Part shown: positions 1 through 5,502 of the stretch, one piece after another
Layout: the number at the start of each line of letters is the position of its first letter
Position numbering within the stretch: position 1 is the stretch's first letter
Source of the DNA: Bacteroidota bacterium
GTDB taxonomy: Bacteria > Bacteroidota > Bacteroidia > Chitinophagales > LD1
Direction of reading: 5' to 3'
DNA: 6,084 nt
Assembly: GCA_028288545.1 (NCBI GenBank)
Contig: JAQBNQ010000519.1
Coordinates: 1-6,084 of the forward strand
Notes under the pieces: model-generated
Seen by the model: the letters and a program-made list of their open reading frames with translations, nothing else
What the model was told of the DNA's origin: nothing
Databases searched by the model: none
Position numbers and translations under genes: made by a program

Positions 1-1005
1 TCTCAAACTATCAAGTGCTTTTTGGATACTGTCGTTTTTGGCCATCAGGCTATCAATCTTGTGGTCCATCTTCAGTAAGTCCTTGTCCTTGACTTTTTTC
101 TTCATCCATTTGTCAAAGCAAATGCCAACTATCACCTCATGTGTTCCATGGGTGTCACTGTAGGTTACGCTTTTCATGATCGGGTATTCATAAGCGTATC
201 CAATGGTAACAGCTTTGCTAATGCGAACTGCGGCCATCATCGATACTCCATAATCCATACGGTAACCAACGCCTAAATACAGGAAGCGCTTATAATTGAA
301 CATAATATTTCCATCTACCTGTAGCGGCAAGGTCATTCCGCTTTTTATCAATACACTTGGCTCAATATTAAATTTCTCCTGTGCAATACTTATTTCATAA
401 CTGGCTGAACCGATAAACTGGCGCTTGTTTGAATAGTTAGTGGTATTTAGTTGGTCAGCCAGCTTAGCCTGTGTATTAATTACCTGGGGAACGGAAAAAC
501 CGATGGTTAGTTTTTTCCATTGATAGGCTAAGCCAACGTTCATGTCAAAAGCAATTCCGCTTTTACCTGCCAGCAATAAATGCGGGTCGTCTGCATCGCT
601 TGCTATGGCATTATTAAAATCAACATGTGCTTCCATAATACCTGCCGAAAACCCTAATGACAGGATATGGTCTTTAGCCAAATGTATTTTTTGTGCATAA
701 TAGGCTTGTGCATTTATTCGGTGAATGATATCCGTATTGTCTTCGTAAACATGGAAACCTACGCCTATCTGATCTTTCCAAAGACTTACTTCTCCCAATA
801 CTCCTGCAGTTACCGGGTGGCCGGGCAAATAGGTCCATTGCTCACGGTAAAAGCCCCAAAGGTTGGTGCTACCGTTATATGCAGTTAAGGCGGGGTTATA
901 CAACATACGCATAAAGTACAACTGGCTGTATAGCGGCGCTTGCTGTGCCCTTATGTTCAACATGAACAAAGCGATAAGTGCAGTGAGCAGAATACTTTTT
1001 TTCAT
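1..1005 (-). CDS. PorP/SprF-family type IX secretion outer-membrane protein with C-terminal coiled coil (3' end missing)
   Basis: The frame is open from an ATG at 1003-1005 to the window edge, giving 335 residues without a stop. Residues 1-20 are a signal peptide (MKKSILLTALIALFMLNIRA), and the mature protein begins QQAPLYSQLYF...LYNPALTAYNG...YREQW, the hallmark opening of the PorP/SprF family. Residues 21 to about 297 fit its outer-membrane beta-barrel: alternating strands such as IGVGFHVY, LSLGFSAGI, LTIGFSVPQVIN and FLYLGVGYRMDYG, with a last strand HEVIVGICF. Family members often stop near this last strand. Here a charged segment follows (WMKKKVKDKD), then heptad-spaced residues I317, L320, N324, I327, L331, L334, which suggests a periplasmic coiled coil and perhaps a further domain beyond the edge. 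PorP/SprF proteins act with T9SS, and SprF-like members serve type B substrates. The start lies 47 bp after the stop of the type B protein gene, same strand, with no visible terminator between, so an operon is likely. The family call is firm; the specific partner is inferred. Confidence 0.93.
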   Translation of the reverse strand, partial: MKKSILLTALIALFMLNIRAQQAPLYSQLYFMRMLYNPALTAYNGSTNLWGFYREQWTYLPGHPVTAGVLGEVSLWKDQIGVGFHVYEDNTDIIHRINAQAYYAQKIHLAKDHILSLGFSAGIMEAHVDFNNAIASDADDPHLLLAGKSGIAFDMNVGLAYQWKKLTIGFSVPQVINTQAKLADQLNTTNYSNKRQFIGSASYEISIAQEKFNIEPSVLIKSGMTLPLQVDGNIMFNYKRFLYLGVGYRMDYGVSMMAAVRISKAVTIGYAYEYPIMKSVTYSDTHGTHEVIVGICFDKWMKKKVKDKDLLKMDHKIDSLMAKNDSIQKALDSLR

Positions 1006-1052
1006 AAAGGGTAAATTTCTTTGTTGATGAATTTCAGCCATAACTACTGCAA

Positions 1053-1340
1053 CTATTTAGCGGTTCCGTTAAGAATATTAATGGCACCGCGATATGTATG
1101 TTGATTTTCTAAAGGCACCTTAAGCACATAGTAATAAGTGCCATCGGGTAATTTTCTGCCGGTGCTTTTGTAGGTTCCATCCCAGTTGTTAGCGTAGTTT
1201 TCAACTTCGTAAACAGTTTCGCCCCAACGGTTAAAGATCACCAGGTGAGAGCCATCAAGGTCAAGTTTTGGGTTCAATTTCCAAACGTCGTTCTTGCCAT
1301 CGCCATCCGGGGTAATTACATTTGGCAATACGATTGCATC
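1053..1340 (-). other. T9SS type B C-terminal sorting domain (CHU_C / gliding-motility-associated CTD)
   Basis: This segment codes for residues 1005-1099 of the surface protein plus the stop codon. It has the family's features in order: a TPDGDGKND loop at 1014-1022, the FNRWGE...VYE strand at 1040-1049, NNWDGT at 1055-1060, PDGTYYYVL at 1069-1077, and a final strand RGAINIL. Type B domains direct export through the T9SS across the outer membrane. They differ from the shorter type A domains and commonly sit next to PorP/SprF genes, as here. Confidence 0.92.
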
Positions 1341-4300
1341 CGGCACGTAAACATTAATAGTAATGTGGTCCGAATCAATACATCCATAAATATCCGAAAC
1401 GGTTAAAGTGTAAATGATGGTATCATCGCCCGAGAACAGCGGGTTAGGCACTGTTGGCAGATTTAAACCTGTATATGGAGTCCACAAATAAACAAAAGGT
1501 GGCGAACCAGTGGCAATGCCGCTTAATTGAATCGTAGTTCCCAGCGGAATAGTAGTATCGGGCCCCGCATTTACAACTGGTAAACTATGTACATCGAAAA
1601 TGATGGGTTCGGAAGTATCTCTTGAACATTCATTGCTTCCAATTACGGTTACCTCATCGTGGTTTTGCAAGGTTGTTGTTGTAAAAACATTATTGGTGGA
1701 TGCAGTGCCCTGCGAAACCCCATTTACAAAAAACTCATAGTCAACAGCACCTGAGGCAGTAAAATCAACGCTTTGTCCGGCGCAAATTGAAAGCTCGGAT
1801 ATAGATGGTATGATGGATACCTGCACCGGCCGGTGAATTACAATCGGGTAAATTGAGGTGTCTTTACAGCCAAAATTATCGGTGTATATATCAGTAATGG
1901 TATCGTTACCGGCTCCGGCCAATATAGGATAGAAGAAATGCTGGCTTACTCCAAGGCCGGTGTAAATTCCGTTGGCTGGCCTGAAATAATCATTCAAATC
2001 TAAAGGCGTTGAAGATATGCAGATGTCCGGTGCAAGTGAAGTTACGATAAACGGTTGTGGACGTACTGTAAGAGTACCGCCTGCGGAATCCGTGCAGCCA
2101 TAAACATTGCTATACACATATTCTACAGAGTGAGGCCCTATACCCGCTGCCACAGGGTCAAATGCAACGGCGACGGATCCATCTATATAATAGGTGCCGC
2201 CAACCGGTGAACCTCCCGTTAGTAGAAATATTCCGTCAGTATAACATATATCCGTTTTAGGCAGATTTAAAGTAACCACCGGTACAGGATTAATAGTAAC
2301 AGTTACAGAACCGGTAGCGGAGCAGCCAAGATCAGTTGTTACAGTAACGCGATAAATGTTAGTGGTGGTTACGGTTATTTGCTCCGTAATTTGGCCGGTT
2401 GACCACAAATAGTTAGAACCCGGATTACCTGCATCTAAAGTGACATTGCCACCACAGGTAGTAGTATCGAAACCAAGATTTACAATGGGAATGGGGTTGA
2501 TAGTAATATTAATAAGATCCGAGCCCTGGCAACCGCTCGCAGTATCTGTAACCGTAACGCTGTAAATGCCGGTAACGCTTACAACAATAGTTTCGGTGTT
2601 TTCGCTATCAAACCAGCGATACGCAAAGCCGGGATTACCTGCATCCAGGGTAATGTCTCCCCCACACTGTGTTTGATCGGGACCCAGGTTTACGGTTGGC
2701 AATGGCTTAATATAAACCTGCACTGTATCGGCGGCCGAACAGCCAACACTATTAGTTACGGTTACACTGTAGGTGCCGCTTGTACTTGCAACGAGGGTTT
2801 GAGCATTGGAATTATCAGACCAAACATAAGTGGCTCCGGGATTAGCAGCATCCAGCGTTACACTACCTGCGCATTGAGTACGGTTAGCCCCAAGATTAAC
2901 TACTGGCACGGTCATAATAGTAACATGTACGGTAGACGAACCCGTGCAACCACTGGGATCGGTAACGGTTACCGAATAATCACCGGTTGAGCCGGCATAA
3001 ATAGTTTGCGCGGAGGGGCCACCTACGTTCCAGTTATAAGTATCACCGGGATTACCCGCGTCCAATAAAACAGGGTCGCAGCTACTTACGTCCGGCCCAA
3101 GATTTACAACTGGCTTGGTATTAATAGTAACGTTTACACCATCGGCAGCGGTACAGCTAAAGCCATTGGTTACAGTTACCTGGTAAAAACCTGTTTGCGT
3201 AACAACCAATTGCTGACCGGTGGAACCGTTAGAAGACCAAACATAACCTGACCCGGCATTTCCTGCATCAATAGTGTGCGAACCCCCGCATTGGGTAATG
3301 TCGGGCCCAAGGGCAACTATCGGTTTGGGGTTAATGGTTACTGTAACAAAATCGGAGGCACTACAATTAGTAGCGGGATCTGTTACAGTTGCTCCATAGT
3401 TAAAGCTGGAAGACACAGTAATTGTTTGCGTGTTTCCACCAGTAGTCCAGTTGTAGATGGAGCCGGGATTACCGGCGTCCAGGGCAACAGTTCCACCGCA
3501 TTGAGTTACATCAGGGCCAAGGTCCACCGCCGGTACATGTTTGATATAAATATCAACAGCGTCTGAGGTTGAACAACCAGAAGCGTTGGTTACAGTTACT
3601 GAATAATTGCCACTGGCTCTCGCAACTAAAGTTTGTGCGTGTGTGCTATCTGACCAGGTATAAGAGGAGCCTGAGCTACCCGCATTTAAAATATGACTAC
3701 CGCCGCACTGAGTTACCGATGGACCAATATTAACTGCAGGGCTGGCATTAATGCGTAAACAATAGTCAATAGCCTCTCCTTCGCCACCTGAGTTGCCACA
3801 GGTGTCGGCCTGGGTTAATACAGGGCCGAATAATGTATTTTGACACATTACCCTTATGCGGGTAGCTGTTGTTGGAAGGCCACCGGGGATATTGATAGAT
3901 CCTGTTACTGTGCTACCGTTGGTAGAATTACCTAAAAAGAAAAACTCGCCAGGGTCACCGAAACTGCCATTTCCATTCAAATCAATAAAAACCGCAAAAT
4001 ATTCGTCGCTGGAGGTGGCATAATACCCGGGTGTACATGACACGGTATAAGTTGCGCCCGAACAAACTGTCATACATCCACCACCCGTAAAATCGCTGTA
4101 GTTAGCCGATGTTGTTGGGCAACCCAAACCCGAGTTATTGATGTTGCTCATTGAAAAAGCATCTATAAAATCGTCGCTGCCGTTATTATTAGCACAGGAA
4201 GATACCGACCAGGTTGGGTTGCAATACTGGGCGCTGCATGGCAGACTTATAACTGCAATAAAGCTCAATAGCAACAAAACACGACTCCGCGTTTTAAATC

Positions 4301-4352
4301 CGTTGCAAACAATTACGGCCCAAAAACCAGTAGGGTAAATAGCTTTATTCAT
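1053..4352 (-). CDS. Secreted multidomain surface protein: GEVED head, Ig/PKD-like repeats, T9SS type B (CHU_C) sorting domain
   Basis: This is a complete 1099-residue protein. Residues 1-41 are a signal peptide with a long n-region, a hydrophobic core at about 25-36 and likely cleavage at SLPCSA|Q. Residues about 45-202 form a cysteine-rich head, and its second half (117-201) matches the GEVED family: a DLNGNGSFGDPGE loop at 124-136, then INIP..., RIRVMC and the closing GEGEAIDYCLRI. Residues 205-690 are seven tandem Ig-like repeats of 69-70 residues. Residues 691-766 and 767-842 are two related modules (GxY...F.P..AGxG....Y.DxxGC). Residues 843-924 are an Ig-like module (ICAGQSVDFTASGA) and 925-1004 a PKD-like module (PVVNAGPDTT...). 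Residues 1005-1099 are a type B sorting domain: NVITPDGDGKNDVW, VIFNRWGETVYE, NNWDGT, LPDGTYYYVLKV, YRGAINIL. No catalytic domain is visible, so an adhesin, matrix or filament role is inferred. The ATG start is the only one upstream of the signal peptide core. The PorP/SprF gene follows and is probably its secretion partner. Confidence 0.93.
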   Translation of the reverse strand: MNKAIYPTGFWAVIVCNGFKTRSRVLLLLSFIAVISLPCSAQYCNPTWSVSSCANNNGSDDFIDAFSMSNINNSGLGCPTTSANYSDFTGGGCMTVCSGATYTVSCTPGYYATSSDEYFAVFIDLNGNGSFGDPGEFFFLGNSTNGSTVTGSINIPGGLPTTATRIRVMCQNTLFGPVLTQADTCGNSGGEGEAIDYCLRINASPAVNIGPSVTQCGGSHILNAGSSGSSYTWSDSTHAQTLVARASGNYSVTVTNASGCSTSDAVDIYIKHVPAVDLGPDVTQCGGTVALDAGNPGSIYNWTTGGNTQTITVSSSFNYGATVTDPATNCSASDFVTVTINPKPIVALGPDITQCGGSHTIDAGNAGSGYVWSSNGSTGQQLVVTQTGFYQVTVTNGFSCTAADGVNVTINTKPVVNLGPDVSSCDPVLLDAGNPGDTYNWNVGGPSAQTIYAGSTGDYSVTVTDPSGCTGSSTVHVTIMTVPVVNLGANRTQCAGSVTLDAANPGATYVWSDNSNAQTLVASTSGTYSVTVTNSVGCSAADTVQVYIKPLPTVNLGPDQTQCGGDITLDAGNPGFAYRWFDSENTETIVVSVTGIYSVTVTDTASGCQGSDLINITINPIPIVNLGFDTTTCGGNVTLDAGNPGSNYLWSTGQITEQITVTTTNIYRVTVTTDLGCSATGSVTVTINPVPVVTLNLPKTDICYTDGIFLLTGGSPVGGTYYIDGSVAVAFDPVAAGIGPHSVEYVYSNVYGCTDSAGGTLTVRPQPFIVTSLAPDICISSTPLDLNDYFRPANGIYTGLGVSQHFFYPILAGAGNDTITDIYTDNFGCKDTSIYPIVIHRPVQVSIIPSISELSICAGQSVDFTASGAVDYEFFVNGVSQGTASTNNVFTTTTLQNHDEVTVIGSNECSRDTSEPIIFDVHSLPVVNAGPDTTIPLGTTIQLSGIATGSPPFVYLWTPYTGLNLPTVPNPLFSGDDTIIYTLTVSDIYGCIDSDHITINVYVPDAIVLPNVITPDGDGKNDVWKLNPKLDLDGSHLVIFNRWGETVYEVENYANNWDGTYKSTGRKLPDGTYYYVLKVPLENQHTYRGAINILNGTAK
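2283..3740 (-). repeat. Seven tandem Ig-like protein repeats (69-70 residues each)
   Basis: Within the large surface protein, repeats begin at P205, P274, P344, P414, P483, P552 and P622 and the array ends at residue 690. The consensus is P.VNLGPD.TQCGG...LDAGNPG..Y.W, then QT..V...G.YSVTVT...GCSA.D.V.V.IN. Each copy has exactly two cysteines, 44 or 45 residues apart (216/260, 285/330, 355/400, 425/469, 494/538, 563/608, 633/677), so one disulfide per module is likely. Copy 4 is the outlier in its first half: SSCDPVLL replaces TQCGG. At DNA level the copies have diverged, but short blocks persist; CCGGGATTA (plus-strand reading) occurs in copies 2, 4, 5 and 6. The array should form an extended stalk (inference). 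Confidence 0.9.
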
Positions 4353-4390
4353 GGTGTAATGAAATGATAGGTGAGGTATATAGATTTAGT

Positions 4391-4424
4391 ATTGTGCGGA
4401 TACACGTATTCATTATGCACAAAT
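4391..4424. promoter_or_regulatory. Nested palindrome 40-70 bp upstream of the surface-protein start
   Basis: Outer arms TTGTGC (4392-4397) and GCACAA (4417-4422) are perfect inverted repeats. Inside them GGATAC (4398-4403) and GTATTC (4406-4411) pair with one mismatch, leaving a five-base bulge ATTAT. The structure could be an operator or a leader hairpin. In the minus-strand transcript the inner stem has an A.C mismatch and a tight loop, so a DNA-binding site is somewhat more plausible than an RNA hairpin. Confidence 0.35.
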
Positions 4425-4570
4425 ATTGTAGATACTATTAAGACCAGAAAATTCTACCCCATTACATAATCAACATCAAAAAAATAAGTCCGCTTTATTA
4501 GACAAGCAAAGTATCTATCGGGCTATCTGGGGGCCGGTAACAATATGAATTGATGAGTATGTGGGGAGGT

Positions 4571-4578
4571 CAAAAATA
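4571..4578 (-). promoter_or_regulatory. Candidate -7 box (TAnnTTTG type) for the surface-protein gene
   Basis: Read on the minus strand this is TATTTTTG, a perfect match to the Bacteroidetes sigma-ABfr -7 consensus TAnnTTTG. It lies just downstream of the beta-barrel gene's stop and about 220 bp upstream of the surface-protein start. No TTG is seen at the expected -33 distance, so this is a weak candidate. A one-mismatch alternative, AATATTTG, lies closer at 4420-4427 on the same strand, also without a clear -33 element. Confidence 0.25.
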
Positions 4579-4606
4579 GCCAGTTAGTGGGCGTTTAATC
4601 TTACTA

Positions 4607-5413
4607 TTAAAACGTTACCCCAATATTCATTACCAGGCGCTGGTAAGTACGTTTAGTAGTATAGGTGTAATCGGGCGAATAGCTGTAATAAGTATCTGTT
4701 TGGCTGCGGTTTTGTTTATAAGCCAGGGATATCATTACCGATGCACGACTGCGGGTGTATATGCGAATACCAGCACCGGCTGAAACATACAATCCGCCGG
4801 TATTTTTTATTGTAACATCCTGTTGCTTCGGTTGTTTCCACATTACCGAATATCCCGCATCGCAAAAAACATACGGAGTAAATTTTCTTTTTAAAAACTC
4901 CGAAGATACACGCAGGTATAAAGGCGAAAAAGTTTGTTGGTAGGTGATGAACCGGTCGATACCAACACCGGCGCCTACAAACAGGTATGGCCAAAACTGG
5001 TAGCCGTTAACAGTATGTATGGATATGCCAAAATCATCGGGTGTATTGGCCTGGTAAGCTATATCGGAAAGCGGGTTATAAGAGTTTGTGTTTTTTCCCG
5101 CCGCGCCATAAATCAGGCCCAACTCCGTAATATTGCGGTAGCCGCGGTCTCTTCTAAAATAATTGGTACGTATATCTTTTAGTTTATTCTTCAATACATT
5201 TTCTTTGGTTATGCTGTCAATCTCGCTGGGTTGAAATACAAAAACGCTGCCGCCCAATAACTCTATGCGGGTACCATTTGTAGCAGGCAGAATCTTCCCC
5301 CTTAACACACTACCGGTTTTCAGGTAAATAACGTCCTCTGTTTTGTTGTTTTGGCTAAACAGGCTTAATGATAAAATGCTAAGCGTTAAAATGGGTATTA
5401 GTCTTTTTCTCAT
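4607..5413 (-). CDS. Predicted outer-membrane beta-barrel protein of unknown function
   Basis: I read this as 268 residues from the ATG at 5411-5413. An in-frame TTG at 5429-5431 would add six residues (MPKQKT), but it would place them ahead of a normal signal peptide (MRKRLIPILTLSILSLSLFS, residues 1-20), so the ATG is preferred. Residues 27-71 form a small domain, DVIYLKTGSVLRGKIL...GTRIELLGGSVFVF...EIDSITKE, a pattern widespread at the start of secreted Bacteroidetes proteins. Residues from about 93 onward look like a beta-barrel: alternating strands such as GISIHTVNGYQF, YLFVGAGVGIDRF, PLYLRVSSEFL, YVFCDAGYSV and GLYVSAGAGIRIY, ending in VMNIGVTF with the terminal Phe expected for outer-membrane assembly. 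A Tyr/Thr-rich stretch at 238-257 is probably a surface loop. No enzyme motif is visible. It lies 254 bp upstream of the surface-protein gene and is divergent from the lipoprotein gene. The envelope location is well supported; the role is unknown. Confidence 0.85.
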   Translation of the reverse strand: MRKRLIPILTLSILSLSLFSQNNKTEDVIYLKTGSVLRGKILPATNGTRIELLGGSVFVFQPSEIDSITKENVLKNKLKDIRTNYFRRDRGYRNITELGLIYGAAGKNTNSYNPLSDIAYQANTPDDFGISIHTVNGYQFWPYLFVGAGVGIDRFITYQQTFSPLYLRVSSEFLKRKFTPYVFCDAGYSVMWKQPKQQDVTIKNTGGLYVSAGAGIRIYTRSRASVMISLAYKQNRSQTDTYYSYSPDYTYTTKRTYQRLVMNIGVTF

Positions 5414-5502
5414 AGTTTTTTGTTTAGGCAACCCTTTGCAAAATCAAAACGTTTCAATTGCGTAAAGCGTTGCCTTATTATTCAAGCAATCAAAATCTGT
5501 CT
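5414..5502. promoter_or_regulatory. Divergent intergenic region with a 50-bp imperfect dyad (5426-5475)
   Basis: This 89-bp gap separates two genes that point away from each other. Its middle is an inverted repeat centred between 5450 and 5451. The outer arms AGGCAACCCTTT (5426-5437) and AAAGCGTTGCCT (5464-5475) pair at 11 of 12 positions, and the centre AAACGTTT (5447-5454) is a perfect palindrome on the same axis. Counted by hand, 19 of 25 symmetric positions match. The octamer AATCAAAA also occurs twice as a direct repeat, at 5442-5449 and 5488-5495. The size and position suit an operator shared by both genes, or a hairpin. No perfect TAnnTTTG box was found on either strand here. Confidence 0.5.

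Larger units (their letters stand above)
4353..4606. other. Intergenic region upstream of the surface-protein gene
   Basis: This 254-bp stretch separates two minus-strand genes, and I find no supported gene in it. Its centre (about 4380-4500) is AT-rich. It holds a palindrome at 4391-4424, a perfect match to the Bacteroidetes -7 box at 4571-4578 on the minus strand, and a short direct repeat, CTATCGGG at 4515-4522 followed at once by CTATCTGGG. No convincing rho-independent terminator was found. It most likely carries the promoter and a long 5' leader for the surface-protein gene. Confidence 0.6.

Noticed and set aside
667..888. Plus-strand open frame of 73 codons
   Set aside because: It lies entirely inside the PorP/SprF gene on the opposite strand, and its translation has no domain or gene-like start context.
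2673..2990. Plus-strand open frame of 105 codons (and a similar one at 3276-3566)
   Set aside because: Both are antisense to the Ig-like repeats; their periodic composition simply mirrors the repeat array.
2283..3740. Regularly spaced repeated DNA resembling an array
   Set aside because: The period of about 207-210 bp is in frame and the conservation is at protein level, so these are tandem protein domains and not CRISPR or satellite repeats.
4138..4338. Plus-strand open frame of 66 codons
   Set aside because: It is antisense to the signal peptide and head of the surface protein, with no supporting features.
4230..4352. Possible lipoprotein signal in the surface protein (SLPCS)
   Set aside because: Pro directly before the Cys does not fit a lipobox, and a C-terminal T9SS sorting domain implies an ordinary signal peptidase I substrate.
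4478..4500. Possible terminator on the minus strand (AATAA/TTATT stem followed by a T run)
   Set aside because: The stem is only five A-T pairs and it lies over 100 bp beyond the stop of the beta-barrel gene; too weak to call.
4716..5182. Open frames on both strands (4716-4994 minus, 4755-4943 plus, 4934-5182 plus)
   Set aside because: All overlap the beta-barrel gene in other frames; that gene has a signal peptide and a terminal Phe, and they have nothing comparable.
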